Part shown: in pieces, positions 13,893 to 20,474 of the stretch
How the letters are laid out: every line of letters starts with the position of its first letter
Numbering within the stretch: the stretch's first letter is position 1
The notes under the pieces: generated by a model
Told to the model about the DNA's origin: nothing
Databases searched by the model: none
The model's input: only the letters and a program-made list of their open reading frames with translations
Virus record (IMG/VR): IMGVR_UViG_3300046804_002805
Span: 1 to 23,467 of that record
Length of the DNA: 23,467 bases
Source: a virus
Strand: one strand, 5' to 3'
Program-made: the position numbers and the translations under genes

Positions 13893-15260
13893 ATGCGACT
13901 TTTTGAAATTAAAAATACACAACCTACTTGGAGACGCCTCAACGAGTCTGACGAGAAAGCAACACACTTAGAACATCTTGAAGATGAAATTTTTAACAAG
14001 GGTTATGTGGGTGCTCTAGAAGCTTTCAACTACATAGAAGGTCTAAAACAGATGTTGACCAAGGAAGGCACAGGAGAAAATACTCGTGTTACTGTTAAGT
14101 GGGACGGTAGTCCAGCCATACACTGTGGTATAGATCCAGAAGACAATACATTTTTTATAGGTACAAAAAGTGTTTTTAGTAAGGCTGCTAAACTTTGTAA
14201 AAGCAACAAAGATATAGATAACTGGTATGGGGATGTTCCTGAACTTGCAGCTACACTCAAAGCTTGTTTGCAGTATCTTCCCAAGCTAGGTATCAAGGAT
14301 GTTATTAAAGGCGATCTATTGTTTGTGCGTGGTACTAATAGAGATCTAGTAGAACAAGAAATTAATGGAAGACGTTATCTAACCTTTACACCTAACACTA
14401 TTACCTATGCAGTGGATATGGAAAATCAGGCCGCCCTGGCAAAACAGATGCAGGCAGCTAAACTGGGTATTGTGTTCCATACAGTCTACCAGTGGACTCC
14501 ACCTACTCCAGAAGATCAACAGGAAAGACAGGAGCAAGGGAAAGAACCCCTAAGTGATACTCCCAATCTACCTGATATGAAGGCGCATTTTAGATTTAAT
14601 CCAAGCAGCCTAGAACACATACGTGATGTCTGGTGGGACGATGCCTATTACGAAGATATGACAGGTATTGCCACACTAACACCGCAGGAAGCTCGCCGTG
14701 TGGAATCACAGCTTAATCGTGTTGCTGTAATTTTTAGCAAGGTTGACCCTGCAGTATTTGATAGATTCCTTGGTGCAGGAAATAATAAAACCAGCGATTT
14801 TGTTACCTATATTAAACCTTTTATCAACACCAAGGTACAGCAGGGCGAAACACAGGTGGGAAGTGCTATAGAGTTCTTAAAGGAATTCCAGGACTATGTA
14901 GAACAAAAAATGCAAGCAGAAATAGCCAAACTTAAAGGCGGGCCTGAAAGTCAAGCAGCACAGGATAGACTGGAACGTGTGGAAGCTATCAAAAAGTTTA
15001 TAGCAGATAATAGTAACACATTATTAAGCATACTAGCACTGTATAAAAAAGCAGTGGAGTTGAAGTTGTTTTTTGTAAAGAAACTACAGATGATAGAAAG
15101 CACTGTGGGGACATTTATCAAAACGGAAAGCGGCTATAAAGTAACCAAGCCCGAGGGATTTGTGGCTGTAGGCGGCGATGGCCAGGTAGTTAAACTTATT
15201 GATCGTCTGGAATTTAGCAGAGAGAATTTCCAGAAAAGTCGCAATAGAAATCCTGCCTAA
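13893..15260 (+). CDS. Putative KxDG nucleotidyltransferase (DNA/RNA ligase-like) of T4-like phages
   Basis: This 455-aa protein shows several elements of covalent nucleotidyltransferases in order. VTVKWDGSPAI (66-76) has the motif I K-x-D-G with candidate nucleotidyl-lysine K69. FFIGTKSVF (87-95) sits like motif III. VIKGDLLF (137-144) resembles motif IV. PEGFVAV (420-426) followed at 432-435 by VVKL resembles motif V, E-G-x-V-x-K. The insert between motifs IV and V (about 150-410) is long and largely helical, unlike compact ligases. From memory, a conserved cyanophage family of unknown function (possibly the one catalogued as DUF6267) has the same KWDGSPA block. The N-terminus MRLFEI fits the capsid-targeting pattern of its neighbours, so the enzyme may be packaged. 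Activity is unproven. Confidence 0.7.
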   Translation: MRLFEIKNTQPTWRRLNESDEKATHLEHLEDEIFNKGYVGALEAFNYIEGLKQMLTKEGTGENTRVTVKWDGSPAIHCGIDPEDNTFFIGTKSVFSKAAKLCKSNKDIDNWYGDVPELAATLKACLQYLPKLGIKDVIKGDLLFVRGTNRDLVEQEINGRRYLTFTPNTITYAVDMENQAALAKQMQAAKLGIVFHTVYQWTPPTPEDQQERQEQGKEPLSDTPNLPDMKAHFRFNPSSLEHIRDVWWDDAYYEDMTGIATLTPQEARRVESQLNRVAVIFSKVDPAVFDRFLGAGNNKTSDFVTYIKPFINTKVQQGETQVGSAIEFLKEFQDYVEQKMQAEIAKLKGGPESQAAQDRLERVEAIKKFIADNSNTLLSILALYKKAVELKLFFVKKLQMIESTVGTFIKTESGYKVTKPEGFVAVGGDGQVVKLIDRLEFSRENFQKSRNRNPA

Positions 15261-15284
15261 TTCCAAGATAATTAATACATTTGG

Positions 15285-15292
15285 TATAAATA
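15285..15292 (+). promoter_or_regulatory. Late promoter TATAAATA
   Basis: A perfect T4 late box lies 41 nt before ATG 15334. The expected start near 15298 would put a GC-rich hairpin at the very 5' end of the message. Confidence 0.75.
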
Positions 15293-15298
15293 ATGATA

Positions 15299-15311
15299 TG
15301 CGCAGTGCGCA
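15299..15311 (+). promoter_or_regulatory. 5'-end hairpin of the late transcript
   Basis: TGCGC (15299-15303) and GCGCA (15307-15311) form a short GC stem with an AGT loop at the predicted mRNA 5' end. Stems at this place often protect abundant messages from RNase E-type decay. An AAGGAA ribosome binding site (15321-15326) lies downstream of it, unpaired. Confidence 0.45.
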
Positions 15312-15333
15312 GAATTTTTAAAGGAACAAGAAA

Positions 15334-15717
15334 ATGCCAGTATTTACAAGAACCAATGGTGGTGCTAGTCCAGTAACTAACACAGCTAATGCAGCCATTA
15401 GCAATCAAGACTCACAAGCAGTTATTATCTCTACCGGTATCGGTAAGCCAGTTCAGGCTTTTGGTGTTAATGCTAATGCAAGTATTGCTACAGCATTTGG
15501 CGCAGGCGAAGCAATTGAAGTTGCACTAAGAGCTATCTCTAGTCGCGCTACTATCCTAGCCTATCAGGTAGACAGCCCTCTACTAAGTGTATTAGTAGAA
15601 GAAAGTGATTGGACAACCAGCACTCTACAGTCCAACATTAATGCAGCACTAACAGGTGCAAGTATTAATATTTCTACTACTGTAACCAACGTAGGTATGA
15701 AACTACAACTTTCCTAA
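15334..15717 (+). CDS. Small virion structural protein, probably abundant
   Basis: This 127-aa protein has no Cys or His, is Ala/Thr/Ser/Asn-rich and is predicted to be beta-rich (QAVIISTGIGKPVQAFGV, ATILAYQVDSPLLSVLVEE, ISTTVTNVGMKLQLS). It is the only gene between its own late promoter (15285) and a strong terminator (15743). It has a good ribosome binding site (AAGGAA, 7 nt spacing) and a 5' hairpin. This isolated, strongly equipped unit is typical of an abundantly made virion part such as a capsid decoration, tail or fibre subunit. No family is recognised and no signal peptide is seen. Structural role is inferred from composition and transcription signals. Confidence 0.7.
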   Translation: MPVFTRTNGGASPVTNTANAAISNQDSQAVIISTGIGKPVQAFGVNANASIATAFGAGEAIEVALRAISSRATILAYQVDSPLLSVLVEESDWTTSTLQSNINAALTGASINISTTVTNVGMKLQLS

Positions 15718-15742
15718 TATCTAGGTAAGTATAAAAGAAGTC

Positions 15743-15773
15743 AAATAAGGCAACCTAGGTTGCCTTATTTTTT
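15743..15773 (+). terminator. Rho-independent terminator, perfect 28-bp palindrome
   Basis: Left arm AAATAAGGCAACCT (15743-15756) and right arm AGGTTGCCTTATTT (15757-15770) are exact reverse complements. Six T in a row (15768-15773) follow on the plus strand, and AAATAA on the left could serve the minus strand. It closes the unit of the gene at 15334. Confidence 0.93.
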
Positions 15774-15791
15774 ACTAAAATTTTGCAGTTA

Positions 15792-15798
15792 CTAAATA
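15792..15798 (+). promoter_or_regulatory. Late-type promoter box CTAAATA
   Basis: CTAAATA(C) lies 24 nt before ATG 15823, just after a strong terminator. The identical CTAAATAC occurs before the fibre gene at 21214. The following genes to 17938 overlap one another and must depend on it or on read-through. Confidence 0.6.
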
Positions 15799-15822
15799 CA
15801 GGGTCAGTAAAATATTAATAAA

Positions 15823-16083
15823 ATGAGCTCTACAGACATAGAAAAAGAAAACCTAGAAGCGCACGTTGAACTCTGCGCTGAACGTTATAAGCAACTGGAA
15901 AGCAGAATTGCGGGAATAGACAAACGTTTGGAAAACGTAGAAGAACATCTGGTGGCTATACGTGATACTATTTCACACAAATCCAGTAATACTGATAAAC
16001 AGTTCATAACGATTGGCACAAGTGTACTGGGCATCTTACTAACAGCAGTAATAGGACTTTTAGTACATCTAGCCACCAAATGA
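15823..16083 (+). CDS. Tail-anchored coiled-coil membrane protein, XhlA-like topology
   Basis: This 86-aa protein has an N-terminal amphipathic coiled coil (about 5-50, with heptad-like LESRIAGIDKRLENVEEHL) and a single C-terminal transmembrane segment (about 62-83, FITIGTSVLGILLTAVIGLL) with a short basic end. Coiled coil followed by a C-terminal anchor is the topology of XhlA-type haemolysin/holin helper proteins and of some small phage membrane proteins. It has no signal peptide. It is the first gene of a late unit after a terminator. A lysis-accessory or envelope function is possible, but no endolysin is nearby. Function open. Confidence 0.65.
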   Translation: MSSTDIEKENLEAHVELCAERYKQLESRIAGIDKRLENVEEHLVAIRDTISHKSSNTDKQFITIGTSVLGILLTAVIGLLVHLATK

Positions 16084-16325
16084 AAATAACTGAAATCCTT
16101 AAAGCCAATACAAAATTGCACGTAGCTCTCAACAACGAAGAAGCAGAGCTACTCAAGGAACTTAGAACCAAGGAATCAATTTTAAAGTCAGATCTGTCGG
16201 AGAGACAACAGTTGATAGCCAATCAACTTGTAAATAAAGATCTACTATTGAGAATCAATGACAACAACCAAATCATTTACAAACAACCAACTAGGGCAGA
16301 TCATAATAGATCTAGCACTAGATAA
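16080..16325 (+). CDS. Small helical protein with capsid-targeting-like N-terminus
   Basis: This 81-aa protein starts at ATG 16080, overlapping the previous stop by 4 nt (ATGA). It is highly helical and Glu/Lys-rich (LNNEEAELLKELRTKESILKSDL). The N-terminus MKITEILK fits the M-(K/R)-(I/L)-x-E-(I/L/F) pattern shared with four neighbouring late proteins, although no I-x-E cleavage site follows directly. The last 23 residues are read through the start of the next gene (68-nt overlap). A head-associated role is suggested only by context. Confidence 0.6.
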   Translation: MKITEILKANTKLHVALNNEEAELLKELRTKESILKSDLSERQQLIANQLVNKDLLLRINDNNQIIYKQPTRADHNRSSTR

Positions 16326-16782
16326 AATAAAAAACTGGACCAAGCAAGAGTATAGACGTATAAGATCACGGTCCCGTGTACCACTTTGCATAGAAATAAA
16401 CAAAAATACCTGGACTATAGGCAATTTTGTAATAAGACATCAAGGCACTCATATCTACCGTGTGGATACAACAGGGGTTAAAGTGCATATTTTTTACAGT
16501 AGGGCCGCTGCAATTTTCTACTGTGCTCTGACTACACTAAATCAGTTTAGACTAGCTGATAAGATACTTTATGCAGATCAGGAAACTGCTAGACGCTACG
16601 AAGATACAGAATTTTATAGAGAAAAGCTAAACAATAGAACAACAAATCTAGATGATTTTAAAAAGCTGCTTTATACTACTAGATATCACGAATCCAAGCT
16701 TTCACTAGCTAATGCTAAACGAGAACTGGAAGAAAGTTTGGAAAGTGCTAAATACATTAAAATCTGGGAAGACCTATTATGA
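16258..16782 (+). CDS. Conserved phage protein, function unknown
   Basis: This is a 174-aa basic protein. ATG 16258 lies 68 nt inside the upstream gene; no better start is visible downstream. N-terminal half: LDKIKNWTKQEYRRIRSRSR, then a beta pair (CIEINKNTWTIGNFVIRHQG, YRVDTTGVKVHIFYSRAAAIFYC). C-terminal half: helices (ETARRYEDTEFYREKL, HESKLSLANAKRELEESLESAKYI). This could be a small alpha/beta core with a helical arm. It ends in an ATGA overlap with the next gene. No catalytic residues are recognised. From its place between suspected head proteins it is probably morphogenetic. Confidence 0.65.
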   Translation: MTTTKSFTNNQLGQIIIDLALDKIKNWTKQEYRRIRSRSRVPLCIEINKNTWTIGNFVIRHQGTHIYRVDTTGVKVHIFYSRAAAIFYCALTTLNQFRLADKILYADQETARRYEDTEFYREKLNNRTTNLDDFKKLLYTTRYHESKLSLANAKRELEESLESAKYIKIWEDLL

Positions 16783-17450
16783 ACTTAAAAGAACTAACAC
16801 CACAAAAAACCAAGAAATTAAACCGCGTGATGGAAAGCCGTTTCGGGTTTAAAATTGACTACGATAAACTAGACTACGCCAAGGCCCAGCGTCTCAAGCT
16901 AGCCCTGGACGAGGGCCTAGACCGCATACGTCGCAGTGCTGCTATACACAGCGCCGAACGTGATCCTCAGTATATGGAAATGCTTATGGTTCGTGAAGGA
17001 CTTACAGAGTGGATCAAACAACAGGATGTGCTACTAGAAGGTGAACTAGAAAGTGCAGAAGCAGTATTAGCAGCCAAGGATATGGTTGATAGTATTCAGG
17101 ATATGATCACAGATGCTAGCAAGATGTTAAATGAGCAATTACCTCCCTTACTAGATACTATTAAGGATCAAATCGGTACAGCTCAGGCTGACGGCTTTAA
17201 GAACAAGGCACAGGAAGCATTAAACAATTTACTTACAGTTTTAAACTCTACAAGAGAGTCATTAGACAGTGGCGCTAGACAATTAGCTGGTGAGGAAGCT
17301 CCTATGAATGAACCACTGGGACCAAGTCCTGAGTCCAGCCCGGAGCCTGAAGTAAGTGACCTAGATCAAGAAGAAGAACCACAAGATGATTTCGCAGCCA
17401 GCGCAGCAGCAGTGGGCGGTAACGAGCCTCTAGGTCGTGAGCGTAGATAA
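16779..17450 (+). CDS. Helical protein with acidic tail, scaffold/prohead-core-like
   Basis: This 223-aa protein begins MNLKEL, the N-terminal pattern of its neighbours. Residues 1-160 are almost purely helical (KLDYAKAQRLKLALDEGL, ELESAEAVLAAKDMVDSIQDMITDASKML). The tail (about 170-223) is Pro/Glu/Asp-rich and disordered (SPESSPEPEVSDLDQEEEPQDD) and ends GRERR. High helix content, acidity and disorder are typical of prohead core or scaffold proteins, though T4 gp22 is not recognisable here. It is coupled on both sides (ATGA upstream, TAATG downstream). Tentative role: head assembly or internal protein. Confidence 0.65.
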   Translation: MNLKELTPQKTKKLNRVMESRFGFKIDYDKLDYAKAQRLKLALDEGLDRIRRSAAIHSAERDPQYMEMLMVREGLTEWIKQQDVLLEGELESAEAVLAAKDMVDSIQDMITDASKMLNEQLPPLLDTIKDQIGTAQADGFKNKAQEALNNLLTVLNSTRESLDSGARQLAGEEAPMNEPLGPSPESSPEPEVSDLDQEEEPQDDFAASAAAVGGNEPLGRERR

Positions 17451-17938
17451 TGCGTCTTAAAGAGTTTGTCAGCGAGCAGGCGCCCTTGGCGCCTCCTGCA
17501 CCCCCTCTTGATATGCAACCAATGGGTTTGGAACAGCCGGGTCAGGCCTCTCCAACGAGTCCAATGAGCAAAGCAGAACTCAAACATAAACAACTTCACA
17601 AACAAGAGCTCGCTAAAAAAGATATGCCTGCTGTGGCAGCTCTAGCACAGATTCAGCAAAGAATTATAAAAAATAAAATGGAACCCAGAATGGACATTGA
17701 TGCCGTTCTGGATCAACTGGGCAATGCCCTACGCACTGATAGTTTTACTGCTGATGCGTTAAGGGATCTAAATGACAGAAATCCCGCTGTAAAAAATGTA
17801 GTCAAAAATATTGAACCAGACACGGTTACATTCAAAACCAATGATACTGACAATCTATCTAGTGCTAATATGCCAGATAATTCTCAGCAAACTGTCAGTG
17901 CAATGGCCAACAAAGCAGTAAAACGTAGACAAAAATAA
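17450..17938 (+). CDS. Probable internal head protein with capsid-targeting-like N-terminus
   Basis: This is a 162-aa protein. Its N-terminus MRLKEFVSEQ matches the T4 capsid-targeting sequence MKTYQEFIAE(A) best of all neighbours: basic residue 2, E-F, hydrophobic, small residue, E. Gp21-like cleavage after VSE would remove 9 residues. A Pro/Ala-rich linker (10-40) leads to a Lys-rich helix (ELKHKQLHKQELAKKD), a helical pair (AALAQIQQRIIKNKM, DIDAVLDQLGNALR), and a polar C-terminus ending KRRQK. Small, basic and low-complexity proteins with such a tag are typical internal proteins injected with DNA. It is the last gene before the isc operon. Inferred role. Confidence 0.6.
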   Translation: MRLKEFVSEQAPLAPPAPPLDMQPMGLEQPGQASPTSPMSKAELKHKQLHKQELAKKDMPAVAALAQIQQRIIKNKMEPRMDIDAVLDQLGNALRTDSFTADALRDLNDRNPAVKNVVKNIEPDTVTFKTNDTDNLSSANMPDNSQQTVSAMANKAVKRRQK

Positions 17939-17960
17939 AAACACTCTTTTTACTTTACAA

Positions 17961-17987
17961 TAGGCCCAAAATAGTATAGACTAGGCC
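17961..17987 (+). repeat. Direct repeat TAGGCC(C)AAA upstream of iscU, candidate operator
   Basis: TAGGCCCAAA (17961-17970) and TAGGCCAAA (17982-17990) are repeated exactly 21 bp apart, two helical turns. Between them lies TATAGA (17975-17980), a possible -10 box, with TTTACA (17954-17959) as a possible -35, although that spacer is only 15 nt. The arrangement suggests a dimeric regulator site over a promoter. It does not match the IscR consensus by eye. Confidence 0.35.
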
Positions 17988-18012
17988 AAAGTTTCAGCGA
18001 CTCATTTTTACA

Positions 18013-18019
18013 TTAAATA
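18013..18019 (+). promoter_or_regulatory. Late-like box TTAAATA before iscU
   Basis: TTAAATA(T) lies 19 nt before the iscU ATG, the same spacing as the late box before the fibre gene at 21214 (18 nt). A strong ribosome binding site, AGGAG (18027-18031), sits 6 nt before the ATG at 18038. The box differs from the late consensus at its first base, so it is a weak call. Confidence 0.4.
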
Positions 18020-18037
18020 TAGATATAGGAGACAAGA

Positions 18038-18424
18038 ATGGCATATTCGGATCAGGTAGTAGATCATTACGAAAATCCAAGAAATGTAGGTAAATTAGAT
18101 AAAAATGACCCAGCAGTGGGAACTGGTCTAGTAGGCGCACCTGCCTGTGGAGATGTTTTACAATTGCAAATTAAGGTAGAAGATGACATTATTACAGATG
18201 CCAAATTTAAGACTTATGGTTGCGGTTCAGCGATCGCATCTTCGTCGCTTGTCACTACGTGGCTTAAAGGAAAGAGTATTAACGAGGCGGCAGCGATTAA
18301 GAATACCGATATTGCGGAAGAACTCGCGTTACCTCCAGTCAAAATCCACTGTTCCATATTGGCGGAAGATGCAATTAAAGCGGCCCTAGCAGACTATAAA
18401 AGTAAACATTTAGCAGATCAATGA
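18038..18424 (+). CDS. iscU: Fe-S cluster assembly scaffold protein IscU
   Basis: This 128-aa protein is full-length and close to bacterial IscU. All ligand residues are present: C37 in GAPACGD (with D39), C62 in YGCGSAIASSS, and H104-C105 in KIHCSILAEDAI. The HscA-binding motif LPPVK (98-102) is intact. IscU builds [2Fe-2S]/[4Fe-4S] clusters from sulfur supplied by IscS and passes them on with HscA/HscB help. None of these partners is in the window, so it should work with host IscS and chaperones. It has a strong AGGAG site. Its stop overlaps the radical SAM start (ATGA). The second half uses GCG/TCG codons far more than its neighbours, hinting at recent acquisition from a host. Proteobacterial origin is likely. 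Confidence 0.96.
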   Translation: MAYSDQVVDHYENPRNVGKLDKNDPAVGTGLVGAPACGDVLQLQIKVEDDIITDAKFKTYGCGSAIASSSLVTTWLKGKSINEAAAIKNTDIAEELALPPVKIHCSILAEDAIKAALADYKSKHLADQ

Positions 18425-20148
18425 TAAAAGTTTTATTTTATCATAAAGTAGCAGTATTTGCAGCTTCTTTTGATTTTGATTATTTCAGAGACGGTATACA
18501 GACTGTTTATCCATCTCTAGCCAGTGTATATCTTAAAACGCACTTGGAACTTAACAATCCAGATTTAGCTAATAAGGTAGAATGGTTATTGCCTATACAG
18601 TTTGAAAAAAACAATCAAGAACTAATAGACATAATAAACAAAGAAAAACCTGATCTATTTTGCACAGGCCATTATATTTGGAATCACGATAGTATTATGG
18701 AACAATTAGAGGCTATTAAGCCTCATATTCCTTCACAAACTAAAATAGTTGTGGGGGGACCGCATATAGATGTTGCACAAAATCCAGATTTTTTTACAAA
18801 ATATCCTTTTGTTGACTATGCTATCTATGCTTCCGGCGAAAATGCTTTTGCTGACTTAGTTAATAGTATTGTAAACGATAAAAAATTAATAGCATTTAAT
18901 GTTTCTAATCTTGCGTGGTTTGATAAGGAAAAAAATAAACAGATAGTCGCAGAATGGAAATATGTTCCACAGAATAAAACAAGTCCCTATTTGTATAATC
19001 GAGATTATTTTTCTAGAATAATAAAAGATATTTTCCAACAGGGTTACGAAGTAAGTATGCCCTACGAACTCACACGAGGCTGCCCCTACGCTTGTACTTT
19101 TTGTGACTGGAACTCAGGGTTTACTAACAAAACTACTAGACGCAAAGGCAGCTATCAGGATGAAATAGATTTATTCCAGGAACTAGGAATCAAAAATATA
19201 TTATTATCAGATGCCAACGTGGGACAATACGAGGAAGATATAGATCTAGTAAAATATATTCTTGAAAAAAATACCAAGGAAAATGCAGGTTTCAAAGTAG
19301 ACGGCAATTTTGCTAAACTTAAAAAAGACAATGTGTTAAAGATGTTTCATATTATTGCTAGAATTAACACAAACAATTTTACTGAATCTACTGGACTTGG
19401 TTTTATGTTAGCAGTTCAGGATATCAATAAAGAGGTGCTTAAAAACATCGATAGACCTGATGTAGGCTGGGACGATCATTTAAAGATGGCCTACGAACTG
19501 CGAGAGTCATATCCCCAAATACAAACCAAGGTACAAGTAATTCAAGGCCTACCGGGACAAACTAAAGAAAGCTGGAGAGCTACACTTGCAGAAATAGCTA
19601 GACATAATATTGTACTTCAGCCCTTTTTACATTCTTTGTTACCTAGCAGTCCAGCTTATATGAATCCGGAATATGCTGCTAAATGGAAACCTACCTATAG
19701 CGATAGTATAAGATACAGTGCAGACCATAAGTACTTCCGTGGCACATTTATGTCCTCTTGTGTATCTTTTTCTGAATCAGATATGGTAGAAATGTCGGTT
19801 ATTACACAATTTTATGTTACACTTACTACCTTCAAGTTTTTATATCAATATTTAAATTTTGATTTTGAAAAAATTGTTACAGCTTTTACTAAAACCAAAT
19901 ATTATCACGGGTTAAGAGAAAACCTATATACTAATTGGAAAGAAAAAGACAGTTATTACTACACTGTAGATTTAGATTTAAATAATAAAATATATTCGGC
20001 TTGTGAATATGGTTATGCTGCCAGTCACTGGGCGTTTGCAGATAGCATTACTAAACTAGTTTTGGAAAATGTTGACAAAACACAAAGAACAAACTTTTTT
20101 AAAAACGGTAGAAAAAGTAGAATTATTAAAATTCCGGAGTATGCATAA
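18421..20148 (+). CDS. B12-binding-domain-type radical SAM protein
   Basis: This is a 575-aa protein. The N-terminal part (about 1-150) looks like a Rossmann B12-binding fold of the class B type: PDLFCTGHYIWN, KIVVGGPHIDV, then YPFVDYAIYASGENAF. It lacks the DxHxxG lower-ligand motif. The radical SAM core starts with C221-x3-C225-x2-C228 in RGCPYACTFCDW, the [4Fe-4S]/SAM site, followed by the NILLSDANVG and VIQGLPGQTKESW strands typical of the barrel. A C-terminal region of about 150 aa is unassigned. Close in layout to methyltransferase or oxidoreductase subfamilies (YgiQ/MiaB-like relatives); substrate unknown. It is translationally locked between iscU (ATGA) and iscA (TAATG), so it is the obvious client for their clusters. 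Codons are AT-rich, unlike the 3' half of iscU. Confidence 0.88.
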   Translation: MIKVLFYHKVAVFAASFDFDYFRDGIQTVYPSLASVYLKTHLELNNPDLANKVEWLLPIQFEKNNQELIDIINKEKPDLFCTGHYIWNHDSIMEQLEAIKPHIPSQTKIVVGGPHIDVAQNPDFFTKYPFVDYAIYASGENAFADLVNSIVNDKKLIAFNVSNLAWFDKEKNKQIVAEWKYVPQNKTSPYLYNRDYFSRIIKDIFQQGYEVSMPYELTRGCPYACTFCDWNSGFTNKTTRRKGSYQDEIDLFQELGIKNILLSDANVGQYEEDIDLVKYILEKNTKENAGFKVDGNFAKLKKDNVLKMFHIIARINTNNFTESTGLGFMLAVQDINKEVLKNIDRPDVGWDDHLKMAYELRESYPQIQTKVQVIQGLPGQTKESWRATLAEIARHNIVLQPFLHSLLPSSPAYMNPEYAAKWKPTYSDSIRYSADHKYFRGTFMSSCVSFSESDMVEMSVITQFYVTLTTFKFLYQYLNFDFEKIVTAFTKTKYYHGLRENLYTNWKEKDSYYYTVDLDLNNKIYSACEYGYAASHWAFADSITKLVLENVDKTQRTNFFKNGRKSRIIKIPEYA

Positions 20149-20474
20149 TGGTTACACTTACAGATACAGCAGCAAAAAAAGTAAAACAGCAAATAGAAAA
20201 ACGTGGTCGCGGTCAGGGAATTATGATTGGTGTAAGGACCACGGGCTGTTCCGGACTAGCCTATAAACTTGAATATGTTGATAATGTTCCTGATTCAAAT
20301 GAATGGACAACCTACGATTCTAATGGTGTAAAAGTCTGGATTAGCGGCAAAGATTTGCCTTACATCAATGGACTTACAATGGATTACCGACGCCAAGGCC
20401 TTAATGAAGGTTTTGAGTTTGTTAATCCCAACGAACGTGATCGCTGCGGTTGCGGAGAAAGTTTCAGAGTTTAA
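20148..20474 (+). CDS. iscA: A-type Fe-S carrier protein IscA
   Basis: This 108-aa protein is family length. The three invariant cysteines are C34 (TTGCSGL), C100 and C102 (CGCGESF). The HesB/IscA/SufA fold is plain from LTDTAAKKVKQQI through GVRTTGCSGLAYKLEY to the C-terminal CGCGxSF. A-type carriers take clusters from IscU-type scaffolds and insert [4Fe-4S] clusters into targets such as radical SAM enzymes. The start ATG shares a base with the TAA of the radical SAM gene, and GGAG (20136-20139) is 8 nt upstream. Similar HesB/IscA genes are known from T4-like cyanophages. SufA or ErpA subtype cannot be excluded; IscA is preferred because iscU is beside it. Confidence 0.92.
   Translation: MVTLTDTAAKKVKQQIEKRGRGQGIMIGVRTTGCSGLAYKLEYVDNVPDSNEWTTYDSNGVKVWISGKDLPYINGLTMDYRRQGLNEGFEFVNPNERDRCGCGESFRV

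Noticed and set aside
18230-18237. GCGATCGC octamer (cyanobacterial HIP1 site) in iscU, as a sign of a cyanobacterial host
   Set aside because: A single copy can arise by chance in the GC-richer half of iscU. No other copy was noticed in the window, and the protein is of proteobacterial type with LPPVK.
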